Source: SZUA-229 sp041589455 (GTDB taxonomy: Bacteria; Pseudomonadota; Gammaproteobacteria; SZUA-229). Taken from it: a stretch of 64,000 bases of DNA. The notes beneath the pieces are model-generated. The model was not told the origin of the DNA. It worked only from the letters and a program-made list of their open reading frames with translations, and did not search any database. The first letter of the stretch is position 1, and every line of letters starts with the position of its first letter. The translations under genes and the position numbers were made by a program. Where the stretch lies: assembly GCA_041589455.1 (NCBI GenBank), contig JBFHVQ010000004.1, positions 1 to 64,000 on the forward strand, in the 5' to 3' direction. Positions 44,610 through 52,341 of this stretch are shown piece after piece.

Positions 44610-45302
44610 ATGGCTGATTTTAAAATCGCACCCTCTATTCTGTCTGCAGACTTTGCTAAGTTAGGTGAAGAAGTCGACAATGTTATTAAATCTGGTGCGG
44701 ATATCGTGCACTTCGACGTAATGGATAACCACTATGTGCCTAACCTGACAATCGGTCCGCTGGTGTGTGACGCACTGCGTAAGCACGGTGTTACTGCTGA
44801 GATTGATGTGCACCTGATGGTGAAGCCGGTTGATCGTATTATTCCTGATTTTGCCGAAGCTGGCGCAAGCTACATTACTTTCCACCCAGAAGGTTCAGAG
44901 CATATTGACCGCAGCCTGCAGATGATCCGTGAGCTGGGTTGTAAGTCTGGTCTGGTATTTAATCCTGCTACACCGCTGGATTGCCTGAAATACGTGATGG
45001 ATAAAGTAGATATGATTCTGCTGATGTCTGTTAACCCAGGTTTCGGTGGTCAGTCATTTATTCCTGCAACTCTCGACAAGCTACGCGAAGCACGCAAGCT
45101 GATTGATGAGTCAGGTTATGATATCCGTCTGGAAATCGATGGTGGTGTAAAAGTAGACAATATCCGTGAAATCGCCGAAGCCGGTGCAGACACTTTCGTT
45201 GCAGGTTCTGCCATTTTTGGTGCAAAGAACGAAGCGGATGCCAATGTTTATGACACAGTTGTTGGCAAGATGCGCGAAGAACTGGCTAACGCTAAGGTTT
45301 AA
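44610..45302 (+). CDS. rpe: Ribulose-phosphate 3-epimerase
   Basis: 230-residue TIM-barrel enzyme interconverting ribulose-5-phosphate and xylulose-5-phosphate in the pentose phosphate and Calvin pathways. IAPSILSADFAKLGEE, VHFDVMDNHYVPNLTIGP (metal-binding His and Asp) and LMSVNPGFGGQSFIP are diagnostic, as is LEIDGGVKVDNI. It is followed by gph, a common pairing in proteobacteria, with a hairpin between them. The pair leads into the trp genes. Confidence 0.97.
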   Translation: MADFKIAPSILSADFAKLGEEVDNVIKSGADIVHFDVMDNHYVPNLTIGPLVCDALRKHGVTAEIDVHLMVKPVDRIIPDFAEAGASYITFHPEGSEHIDRSLQMIRELGCKSGLVFNPATPLDCLKYVMDKVDMILLMSVNPGFGGQSFIPATLDKLREARKLIDESGYDIRLEIDGGVKVDNIREIAEAGADTFVAGSAIFGAKNEADANVYDTVVGKMREELANAKV

Positions 45303-45312
45303 TTCGTGAGTC

Positions 45313-45341
45313 AATCACTGGCAGCCTGGCTGTCAGTGATT
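45313..45341 (+). other. Intercistronic hairpin between rpe and gph
   Basis: Twelve-base arms AATCACTGGCAG / CTGTCAGTGATT (one G-U pair) around a five-base loop. No T-run follows, so it is more likely an mRNA processing or stability element than a terminator. Confidence 0.6.
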
Positions 45342-45366
45342 ATGATTACCCCCAGGTAAAAGTAGA

Positions 45367-46041
45367 ATGTTAAACAAACCTGAAATGGTGCTGATCGATG
45401 TTGATGGCACCCTGGTAGATAGTGTCCCAGATCTGGCTTACTGCGTCGATGAAATGATGAAGCAGCTTGGTATGGCAGAACATGGTGAAGAAAAAGTGCG
45501 TAACTGGGTCGGTAATGGTGTTGAACGCCTGACACGCCGTGCACTAATCGGTCAGCTGGATGGTGAACCAGATGATGAGCTGTTTGATAAGGCTTATCCA
45601 ATCTTCCTGGATCTATACGATAAGAATGTGTGTGAACGCAGCTGTTTGTATGACGGTGTGCGTGAGGCGCTGGATTTTCTTAAGTCGACCGATGTGAAAA
45701 TTGGTTGTGTTACTAATAAAAACGCACAGTTCACATTACCGATTCTTGAAAAACTGGGTATAAAAGACGACTTTGAGATCATTATTTGCGGTGATACGCT
45801 AAGCAAGAAAAAGCCTGATCCAGAGCCTTTGTTGCATGCAGCGAGAGAACTGGGTAGCACGCCAGAGCACTCATTAATGCTCGGTGACTCGATGAGTGAT
45901 GTGAAGGCGGCTAAAGCCGCAAACTTTAAGATCATCTGTATGAGCTATGGGTATAATCATGGCGAAGATATCCGCGATTACCATCCGGATGCCGTGGTTG
46001 ATTCAATGGCGGAAATAAAGGGTCTGATTAACTGGTCCTGA
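45367..46041 (+). CDS. gph: Phosphoglycolate phosphatase
   Basis: 224-residue HAD phosphatase that salvages 2-phosphoglycolate from DNA repair and, in autotrophs, from Rubisco oxygenation. The nucleophile motif LIDVDGTLVDSVPDL, motif II TNKN, the Lys in SKKKPDPEPLLHA, and motif IV MLGDSMSDVKAAKAA are present. It follows rpe by 64 bases. The trp leader begins 23 bases after its stop, so gph transcription may run into the trp region. Confidence 0.93.
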   Translation: MLNKPEMVLIDVDGTLVDSVPDLAYCVDEMMKQLGMAEHGEEKVRNWVGNGVERLTRRALIGQLDGEPDDELFDKAYPIFLDLYDKNVCERSCLYDGVREALDFLKSTDVKIGCVTNKNAQFTLPILEKLGIKDDFEIIICGDTLSKKKPDPEPLLHAARELGSTPEHSLMLGDSMSDVKAAKAANFKIICMSYGYNHGEDIRDYHPDAVVDSMAEIKGLINWS

Positions 46042-46063
46042 ATTAAAGAGTTTAGGTTATGAC

Positions 46064-46174
46064 ATTTTCCAGACAGGGTAATAGAAGGGTAGACATGCGT
46101 TTATTCAAACATTGGCGATGGTAAACATCACGACCGCCTGTAATTCCGTGTGTGTTTAAACCTGTCTGGAAAAT
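46064..46174 (+). promoter_or_regulatory. trpE leader: candidate attenuator region
   Basis: A perfect 14-base inverted repeat, ATTTTCCAGACAGG (46064-46077) and CCTGTCTGGAAAAT (46161-46174), encloses a short Trp-codon ORF. The second arm contains the GGA that serves as trpE ribosome-binding site, ten bases from its ATG. The Trp-codon segment (46114-46122) can also pair with ACCGCC at 46133-46138. No terminator T-run precedes trpE, so control of translation by hiding the ribosome site looks likelier than transcript termination; this is inference. Confidence 0.65.
46095..46124 (+). CDS. trpL: trp leader peptide
   Basis: Nine-codon ORF MRLFKHWRW with stop TAA, preceded by AGAAGGG five bases before the ATG. 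Two of the last three codons are TGG, the signature of a tryptophan leader peptide at which ribosomes stall when charged tRNA-Trp is scarce. It lies 56 bases upstream of trpE inside an inverted repeat. Sequence placement and codon content support it; expression is unproven. Confidence 0.7.
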   Translation: MRLFKHWRW

Positions 46175-46180
46175 TGAAAA

Positions 46181-47686
46181 ATGACTGCTTTGAAAATATC
46201 TAAACAAGAATTTGCCAAGCTGGCAAAACAAAACTACAGCCATATTCCCCTGGTACACGAAGTGCTGGCGGATCTGGATACGCCTTTAAGTGCCTATCTC
46301 AAGCTGGCAAACTTGCCTTATTCTTATCTGTTCGAATCTGTTCATGGTGGTGAGAAGTGGGGGCGTTACTCTATTATCGGTCTGCCCTGTGAAACGCGCA
46401 TCAAAGTGTTTGCAAAACAGGTTCATATTGAAGTAGAAGGTCAATCTACCGAAGTACATGAGGTTGAAGACCCACTGAGCTGGATCGAAGACTATCAACA
46501 GCAGTTTAATGTGCCGGATATTGAAGGCTTGCCTCGATTTATGGGTGGCCTGGTGGGTTACTTTGGTTACGACACCATACGCTATATCGAACCCAAGCTG
46601 GCGAGTGAAGATAAGCCGGATGCATTACAGACACCCGATATTTTATTGATGCTCTCAAAAGAAGTTGTGGTGTTCGATAACCTCAGTGGCAAACTGTATT
46701 TTATCGTTATGCTGGAACCTTCCCAGGAAGATGCTTATCAGCAGGGTGAGGCGCGTTTATTGCAGCTGGAAACACAGCTGCGTCAGTCAGTGCCAACCTA
46801 CCAGCCTTCTGAGAAAAGTGTCAAGGTTAAGGAAGATGACTTTGTTTCGGGCTTTACCGAACAAGGCTTTATGGATGCGGTTAGAAAAGCCAAGCAGTAT
46901 ATTGTCGATGGCGATGTGATGCAGGTTGTGCTGTCGCAACGTATGTCGATACCATTTGCGGCGCAGCCACTGGATTTATATCGATCGCTGCGTAGCCTGA
47001 ACCCGTCGCCTTATATGTACTACCTGAACCTGGATGATCATTATGTGGTGGGTTCATCCCCTGAAATACTTGTGCGCCTCGAAGATGATGAGGTGACGGT
47101 CAGACCGATTGCCGGTACACGCCCCAGAGGTTCAACAGAAGCTGAAGATCAGGCCTTAGAGAAGGATCTGCTGGCAGATCCTAAGGAACTGGCTGAGCAT
47201 TTAATGCTGATTGATCTTGGGCGAAATGATGCGGGCAGGGTTAGTAAAATTGGTACCGTTGAGCTCACTGATAAAATGATTATCGAACGTTATTCTCATG
47301 TAATGCATATCGTCTCGAATGTGACTGGTGAACTAAACGAAAACATGTCGGCGATGGATGTTCTGCGTGCAACTTTCCCAGCTGGTACAGTGAGTGGTGC
47401 ACCAAAAATTCGAGCCATGGAAATCATCGACGAGCTGGAACCGGTTAAACGGGGTATTTATTCTGGCGCCGTTGGTTATCTGTCCTGGAATGGCAATATG
47501 GATACGGCGATAGCGATTCGTACGGCAGTAATTAAGGATGGTACGCTGAATATTCAGGCAGGTGCAGGGATTGTCTATGACTCTGTGCCAGAGAATGAGT
47601 GGGCAGAAACAATGAACAAGGGACGTGCTGTATTTCGTGCAGTAGCCATGGCGGAAGCCGGACTTGATGGTTCTACTGCTAAATGA
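46181..47686 (+). CDS. trpE: Anthranilate synthase component I
   Basis: 501-residue synthase that makes anthranilate from chorismate using ammonia delivered by TrpG. The C-terminal chorismate-binding domain shows GDVMQVVLSQRMS, YYLNLDDHYVVGSSPE, RPIAGTRPRG and GTVSGAPKIRAMEIIDELE. The N-terminal regulatory part has LPYSYLFESVHGGEKWGRYSI (tryptophan feedback site has the ESV-type S motif). It is led by the Trp-codon leader ORF. The gene is separated from trpG by an ion-channel gene, an unusual interruption. Confidence 0.97.
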   Translation: MTALKISKQEFAKLAKQNYSHIPLVHEVLADLDTPLSAYLKLANLPYSYLFESVHGGEKWGRYSIIGLPCETRIKVFAKQVHIEVEGQSTEVHEVEDPLSWIEDYQQQFNVPDIEGLPRFMGGLVGYFGYDTIRYIEPKLASEDKPDALQTPDILLMLSKEVVVFDNLSGKLYFIVMLEPSQEDAYQQGEARLLQLETQLRQSVPTYQPSEKSVKVKEDDFVSGFTEQGFMDAVRKAKQYIVDGDVMQVVLSQRMSIPFAAQPLDLYRSLRSLNPSPYMYYLNLDDHYVVGSSPEILVRLEDDEVTVRPIAGTRPRGSTEAEDQALEKDLLADPKELAEHLMLIDLGRNDAGRVSKIGTVELTDKMIIERYSHVMHIVSNVTGELNENMSAMDVLRATFPAGTVSGAPKIRAMEIIDELEPVKRGIYSGAVGYLSWNGNMDTAIAIRTAVIKDGTLNIQAGAGIVYDSVPENEWAETMNKGRAVFRAVAMAEAGLDGSTAK

Positions 47687-47730
47687 TTCTGATTGCCACC
47701 TGGCAAAAATGCTTTTTGGAGCTGTATTAA

Positions 47731-48534
47731 ATGAAAGCCTTTTGCGAAAAAATTGTAGAACATACCTTATTTGAAAAGGTCATTATTGGCCTGATTATTT
47801 TGAATGGTGTGATTCTTGGATTAGAAACATCCAGTGACATCATGCAGCAGTATGGAAGCCTGTTAGAGAAGGCCAGTGATCTTATACTGCTGGTGTTTAT
47901 ACTGGAAGCCGTAATGAAAATAACGGCAGTGGCGCCTAAATTCAGTCGCTATTTCGGTTCTGGATGGAATCTGTTCGACTTTAGTGTTGTGGTGTTGTCA
48001 CTGGTGCCAAGCACCGGTGAGTTTGCCATGATCGCTCGACTGGCGCGTTTGCTACGAGTGATGCGACTGATTTCGACGATTCCGGAATTACGCCTGATTG
48101 TCACCACGCTGGTACGCTCACTACCCGGCATGATGCATGTTGTGCTGCTGATGGGTGTGATTTTTTATATTTATGCGGTAGCGGGCTTTCATTTATATCA
48201 CCAGCATGATCCGGAATTATGGGGAACCCTTGGGTTGTCATTATTGACGCTGTTTAGAGTGGTGACCCTGGAAGACTGGACCGATGTAATGTATACCGCG
48301 ATGGAAATGCATCCATTGAGCTGGATTTATTTTGTTAGTTTTGTGGTGGTTGGTACCTTTGTTATTATCAATCTGTTTATTGCGGTTGTATTAAACAATC
48401 TGGAAGAAGCCAAGCAGGAAAGGCTGGAAGAATTACGTAAGCCAGTTAATCGAGATGAGCTATTAAAAGAGCTCAGACAAACACAGGAAATGCTGCAGAA
48501 ATTGCAGGTCAAAGTTGAGAATACGTCGTTATGA
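47731..48534 (+). CDS. Voltage-gated ion channel, NaChBac family
   Basis: 267 residues: six transmembrane helices (S1-S6) in one repeat, so it would work as a homotetramer in the inner membrane. S4 carries repeated arginines (ARLARLLRVMRLIS). The pore filter reads TLEDWTD, close to the TLESW filter of bacterial sodium channels, keeping Glu and Trp; a Ser is replaced by Asp and a second Asp follows, so ion selectivity could differ. After S6 (FIAVVLNNLEEA) there is a cytoplasmic coiled coil (about 228-262). The stop overlaps the trpG start, so it is inside the trp transcript. A stress or motility role is inferred. Confidence 0.9.
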   Translation: MKAFCEKIVEHTLFEKVIIGLIILNGVILGLETSSDIMQQYGSLLEKASDLILLVFILEAVMKITAVAPKFSRYFGSGWNLFDFSVVVLSLVPSTGEFAMIARLARLLRVMRLISTIPELRLIVTTLVRSLPGMMHVVLLMGVIFYIYAVAGFHLYHQHDPELWGTLGLSLLTLFRVVTLEDWTDVMYTAMEMHPLSWIYFVSFVVVGTFVIINLFIAVVLNNLEEAKQERLEELRKPVNRDELLKELRQTQEMLQKLQVKVENTSL

Positions 48535-49109
48535 TGTTAATGATAGATAACTATGATTCATTCACCTATAACCTGGTGCAGTACCTGGGAGAGCTGGGTG
48601 CGGATGTGGTGGTACATCGTAATGACCAGATTAGCCTTGAAGAAATAGAAGCGCTAAATCCAGAGCGCATTATGATTTCACCAGGACCCTGTACACCCAA
48701 CGAGGCAGGAGTATCGATGAAAACCATAGAGTACTTTGCAGGTAAGCTGCCGATTTTGGGTGTGTGCCTCGGGCATCAGAGTATTGGTCAGGTATTTGGT
48801 GGAAAGATTATTCATGCAAAAGAAATTATGCATGGAAAAACCTCGATGATTCATCACAATAACAGTGGTGTATTCACTGGTTTGAATAATCCTTATGAGG
48901 CGACACGATATCATTCATTGGTCATTGAAAAATCGAGTATACCTGATTGCCTGGAAATTACGGCATGGACAGAAAATGAAGATGGCAGCATGGATGAAAT
49001 TATGGGTGTGCGTCATAAAGAGTATGCCATTGAGGGTGTGCAATTTCACCCGGAGTCAATACTGACTCAGCACGGTCATGACTTACTAAAGAATTTTTTA
49101 AAGATGTAA
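48531..49109 (+). CDS. trpG: Anthranilate synthase component II
   Basis: 192-residue class I glutamine amidotransferase giving ammonia to TrpE. LMIDNYDSFTYNLVQYLGE opens the protein; the nucleophile is in LGVCLGHQSIG, and the catalytic His-Glu pair is in VQFHPESIL. It may also serve as PabA for folate. Its start overlaps the channel stop by four bases; tandem ATGs make the precise start (48531 or 48534) uncertain. It is followed after a 136-base gap by trpD. Confidence 0.96.
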   Translation: MMLMIDNYDSFTYNLVQYLGELGADVVVHRNDQISLEEIEALNPERIMISPGPCTPNEAGVSMKTIEYFAGKLPILGVCLGHQSIGQVFGGKIIHAKEIMHGKTSMIHHNNSGVFTGLNNPYEATRYHSLVIEKSSIPDCLEITAWTENEDGSMDEIMGVRHKEYAIEGVQFHPESILTQHGHDLLKNFLKM

Positions 49110-49245
49110 AATCCCGGGCACAGTCAGGTAATGTAATGTTTGCATGATCTTCTGGCTTTGTGTAAAGCAATCACCCAGATGGTTAATTTAATTATTAATA
49201 ATCGACACTGAACCGATATAACTCTGCATCAAAAAGGTGTTCAAC

Positions 49246-50262
49246 ATGGATATGCAATCTGCAATAAAAGCGGTCACAGAAAAACAGAATTTAAGCCGTG
49301 AGCAAATGACGCAAGTCATGAATCTGATTATGACAGGTCAGGCAACAGATTCTCAGATTGGCGGGTTTCTGATTGGTTTACGTATGAAAGGCGAGACAGT
49401 TGATGAAGTAGCTGCTGCCGCATCAGTCATGCGAGAGCTATCGACTAAAGTCGATGCGCCAGATAGTAATCTGGTGGATACCTGTGGCACGGGCGGAGAT
49501 GCTTCCGGAAGTTTTAATATTTCAACTGCGTCTGTATTTGTCACCGCAGCAGCCGGTGCTCATGTTGCAAAGCACGGTAACCGCTCTGTTTCGAGTAAGT
49601 CAGGAAGTGCAGATGTTCTGGAAACCGCGGGTGTTAATCTTGATATTACGCCACAGCAGGTTGCTGAGTGTATAGAGAAAATAGGTTGTGGTTTTTTGTT
49701 TGCGATTAAACATCATGGCGCGATGAAACACGCGATTGGCCCAAGAAAGGAAATGGGCGTACGCACTATCTTTAATGTGCTAGGTCCATTAACTAATCCC
49801 GCGGGTGCGCCTAACCAGGTTATAGGTGTGTTTAGTAAAGACTGGCTGGTGCCACTTGCTGAAGTACTTAAGCAGCTGGGAAGTCGTCATGTGATGATCG
49901 TGCATGCCGATGATGGTATGGACGAAATTAGTATTGGTAGTGCAACCTCGGTGGCAGAATTAAAAGATGGTGAAATTAATACCTACACGATCCAGCCTGA
50001 AGATTTCGCGATGGATACATCCGATCTTGCGGAAATTCGCGCAGCTGATTCAGCAGCCAGTCTGAAAATCATAAATTCGGTGCTAGACAATGTTGAAGGC
50101 CCTGCCAGAGATATAGTCTGCTTAAATGCAGGTGCGGCAATTTATGTTTCCGGTCTGACAGACTCCTTGCAGTCAGGTATTGAGAAAGCACGGACTGTGA
50201 TTGCAGATGGTAGTGCCAAAGAAAAATTTGATAGCCTGATAGAATACACAAACCAATTTTAA
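49246..50262 (+). CDS. trpD: Anthranilate phosphoribosyltransferase
   Basis: 338 residues from the ATG after AAAAAGGTG (a GTG three codons earlier lies inside that ribosome-binding site and is less likely). It joins anthranilate with PRPP to form phosphoribosyl-anthranilate. Motifs: VDTCGTGGDASGSFNIST (phosphate/PRPP loop), KHGNRSVSSKSGSADVLE and GPRKEMGVRTIFNVLGPLTNP. It is followed by trpC after 21 bases. Gap 49110-49245 shows no convincing terminator. Confidence 0.97.
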   Translation: MDMQSAIKAVTEKQNLSREQMTQVMNLIMTGQATDSQIGGFLIGLRMKGETVDEVAAAASVMRELSTKVDAPDSNLVDTCGTGGDASGSFNISTASVFVTAAAGAHVAKHGNRSVSSKSGSADVLETAGVNLDITPQQVAECIEKIGCGFLFAIKHHGAMKHAIGPRKEMGVRTIFNVLGPLTNPAGAPNQVIGVFSKDWLVPLAEVLKQLGSRHVMIVHADDGMDEISIGSATSVAELKDGEINTYTIQPEDFAMDTSDLAEIRAADSAASLKIINSVLDNVEGPARDIVCLNAGAAIYVSGLTDSLQSGIEKARTVIADGSAKEKFDSLIEYTNQF

Positions 50263-50283
50263 TGTGACCCTAAAAGTGATCTC

Positions 50284-51081
50284 ATGAGTAAGCAACCTGA
50301 TATCCTGCAGAAAATTCTGAAACGAAAAGTTGAAGAAATTACAGAAGCCTCAGCAAAAGAATCGCTACAGGCATTAAGTCAGCGTGCCGAGTCGGCATTA
50401 CCTGTGCGCGGTTTTATTAAAGCGATTGAAAATAAAATTGCAGCAGGGCAGTCAGGTGTTATTGCAGAAATAAAAAAAGCTTCACCAAGCAAAGGTGTAA
50501 TGCGTGAAAATTTTATACCTGCTGATATTGCCAGAAGTTATGAAGGTGGTGGCGCGGCCTGTTTGTCTATTCTGACCGACCGTGATTTTTTTCAGGGCGC
50601 ACCTGAGTTTCTCATGCAGGCCAGAGAAGCGGTTAGCCTGCCGGTGATTCGTAAAGATTTTATTATTGATCCTTACCAGGTGTATGAAGCAAGAGCCATG
50701 AATGCAGACTGTATTTTACTGATTGTCTCTGCACTAGGTGACGCCATGCTTAATGAGCTGTTAGGGCTGGCACATCATCTACAGATGGATGTATTGATGG
50801 AAGTGCATGATAGAGATGAAATGGCACGGGCGATACAGACAGGTGCCCGATTAATTGGTGTTAATAACCGTAATTTACGCACATTTGAAGTTAGTCTTCA
50901 GAATACCCTGGACATGCTTGATTTGTTGCCAGATGACAGAGTGCTGGTAACAGAAAGTGGCATACATGCACCCGAAGATGTGAAGCTGATGCGCGATCAT
51001 AATGTGAATGCGTTTCTGGTGGGCGAGGCCTTTATGCGAGCCGAAGAACCTGGGGAAAAACTGGCGGAATTATTTGCCTAA
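50284..51081 (+). CDS. trpC: Indole-3-glycerol phosphate synthase
   Basis: 265-residue TIM barrel that closes the indole ring. VIAEIKKASPSKGVMRENF holds the catalytic lysine region, LSILTDRDFFQGA and VIRKDFIIDPYQVYEARAMNAD the second catalytic lysine, and LIGVNNRNLRTFEVSL and VTESGIHAPEDVKLM complete the active site. It is the monofunctional form, not fused to TrpF. The stop is followed by a convergent crp gene 65 bases on. Confidence 0.97.
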   Translation: MSKQPDILQKILKRKVEEITEASAKESLQALSQRAESALPVRGFIKAIENKIAAGQSGVIAEIKKASPSKGVMRENFIPADIARSYEGGGAACLSILTDRDFFQGAPEFLMQAREAVSLPVIRKDFIIDPYQVYEARAMNADCILLIVSALGDAMLNELLGLAHHLQMDVLMEVHDRDEMARAIQTGARLIGVNNRNLRTFEVSLQNTLDMLDLLPDDRVLVTESGIHAPEDVKLMRDHNVNAFLVGEAFMRAEEPGEKLAELFA

Positions 51082-51146
51082 TTTCTAAGTCAGGGATAAA
51101 TCCCTAAGAACTAGGTGAAGCTATCAGCCAGGGCTATTAATACAAG

Positions 51147-51794
51147 TTATCGAGCATCGTGTACTACGATAGTCTTACCATGGGCAGAAATGAGCCCGTC
51201 TTCTTCTAGTTCTTTAAGTACTCTACCGGCCATTTCACGTGAACAACCGACGATTTTTGCAATATCCTGACGAGTTATCTTTATTTGCATACCATCAGGG
51301 TGAGTCATTGCGTCAGGTTGCTGACTAAGCTCCAGTAATGTGCGGGCAATACGTCCTGAGACATCCAGGAATATCAGGTCGCGTACTTTCTGGCTGGTTT
51401 TAATCAGACGGTCGAAGATCTGCCCGGATAGCAGGAATAATATTTCAGGGTCTTCCTTTACCAGCTTACGAAACTGTACATAGGAAATTTCAGCAATTTC
51501 ACAGGGTGATTTTGCGATAATCTGGGCGCTACGGTCCAGCTTCTCCTTGAACAGGCCGGCTTCACCGAAAAAGTCACCGCTATTCAGGTAGGCAAGGATA
51601 ATTTCTGAACCTTCATCATTCTCAGTCTGTACGCTGACCGAGCCCTTGATGATATAGTACAGGCTATGTGGTTCGTCCCCTTCGTGGATGATATTTTTCT
51701 TTGCTGGATAGGTCTTGCGATGACAATGATTCAGCAATAATTCCAGTGAAGGGTTAGAATTGTCTACTTTAGGTAACAGGCTCATAGGTTCCAT
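51147..51794 (-). CDS. crp: cAMP receptor protein (CRP/Vfr type)
   Basis: 215-residue global transcription regulator, close to E. coli CRP. The cAMP pocket residues are in GDFFGEAGLF and LDRSAQI, with the Thr-Ser of the hinge helix in TSQKVRDLIFLDV. The C-terminal helix-turn-helix is ITRQDIAKIVGCSREMAGRVLKELEEDGLIS, with the DNA-reading residues R-E in CSRE as in CRP, and the ending ISAHGKTIVV. The start is either MEPMSLL or MSLLPK. It is divergent from a yhfA-like gene as in enterobacteria. A perfect CRP site lies at 63540, so regulation of window genes is likely. Confidence 0.95.
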   Translation of the reverse strand: MEPMSLLPKVDNSNPSLELLLNHCHRKTYPAKKNIIHEGDEPHSLYYIIKGSVSVQTENDEGSEIILAYLNSGDFFGEAGLFKEKLDRSAQIIAKSPCEIAEISYVQFRKLVKEDPEILFLLSGQIFDRLIKTSQKVRDLIFLDVSGRIARTLLELSQQPDAMTHPDGMQIKITRQDIAKIVGCSREMAGRVLKELEEDGLISAHGKTIVVHDAR

Positions 51795-51832
51795 TTCATG
51801 CTTGATGGGCTAATTATAGTTAATTTTATCAG

Positions 51833-51882
51833 TTGCCCAAGTATATTTAGTTAATTAACGCAAATTTTAAAAAATTGGGCAA
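51833..51882. promoter_or_regulatory. Paired inverted motifs in the crp/osmC gap
   Basis: TTGCCCAA (51833-51840) and TTGGGCAA (51875-51882) are perfect inverted copies 34 bases apart, with a central palindrome GTTAATTAAC (51850-51859). They fill most of the 108-base divergent gap. They look like operator half-sites for a dimeric or looping regulator; neither half matches the CRP consensus TGTGA-N6-TCACA. Confidence 0.45.
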
Positions 51883-51902
51883 GTAGTTTTTAGGTGAAAT
51901 GT

Positions 51903-52319
51903 ATGAAAGTCAGGGTTAAATGGTTGGATCATATGTCCTTCGTCGGTGAAACCGAGAGTGGGCACTCGGTTGTAATGGATGGGGCACCGGATGCGGGTGG
52001 CAGAAATCTGGCAGCCAGGCCAATGGAAATGGTACTCGTAGGCATGGGTGGCTGCACCGCATTTGATGTGGTCATGATCTTGCAGAAGTCACGACAGCCA
52101 ATTGACGATTGCATCGTCGAGATTACAGCCGAGCGCGCTGAAGAAATACCGAAGGTATTTACCAAAATCCATGCACATTATATTGTTAAAGGTACTGGGT
52201 TGAGTGAAAAACAGGTTGAAAAAGCGGTTAATCTGACGGCAGAAAAATACTGTTCAGTGTCGATTATGCTGGCAGCAAGTGCAGAAGTAACTCACGATTT
52301 TGAAATAGTCGAAGACTAA
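51903..52319 (+). CDS. OsmC-family protein, YhfA-like
   Basis: 138 residues from the ATG preceded by AGGTGAAAT; the GTG three codons earlier overlaps that site. The fold is OsmC/Ohr type, which reduces organic or hydrogen peroxides through paired cysteines: one in VLVGMGGCTAFDVVMIL and one in AEKYCSVSIML. It resembles E. coli YhfA, which likewise sits divergent from crp, so the placement supports the assignment. The physiological substrate is unproven. It is followed by a DUF885 gene after 22 bases. Confidence 0.88.
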   Translation: MKVRVKWLDHMSFVGETESGHSVVMDGAPDAGGRNLAARPMEMVLVGMGGCTAFDVVMILQKSRQPIDDCIVEITAERAEEIPKVFTKIHAHYIVKGTGLSEKQVEKAVNLTAEKYCSVSIMLAASAEVTHDFEIVED

Positions 52320-52341
52320 TATTATAAAGACGAAATAAGTA

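Noticed and set aside
46052..46258. 68-codon minus-strand frame across the trp leader.
   Set aside because: It is antisense to the trpL and trpE start and is explained by the inverted repeat; no other support.
49144..49191. A 15-codon frame with two Trp codons upstream of trpD, possibly a second trp leader.
   Set aside because: The Trp codons are far apart, there is no ribosome-binding site and no alternative hairpin set was seen.
51100..51146. Short repeat AGGGAT/ATCCCT between trpC and crp as a terminator.
   Set aside because: The loop is only two bases and there is no T-run on either strand.
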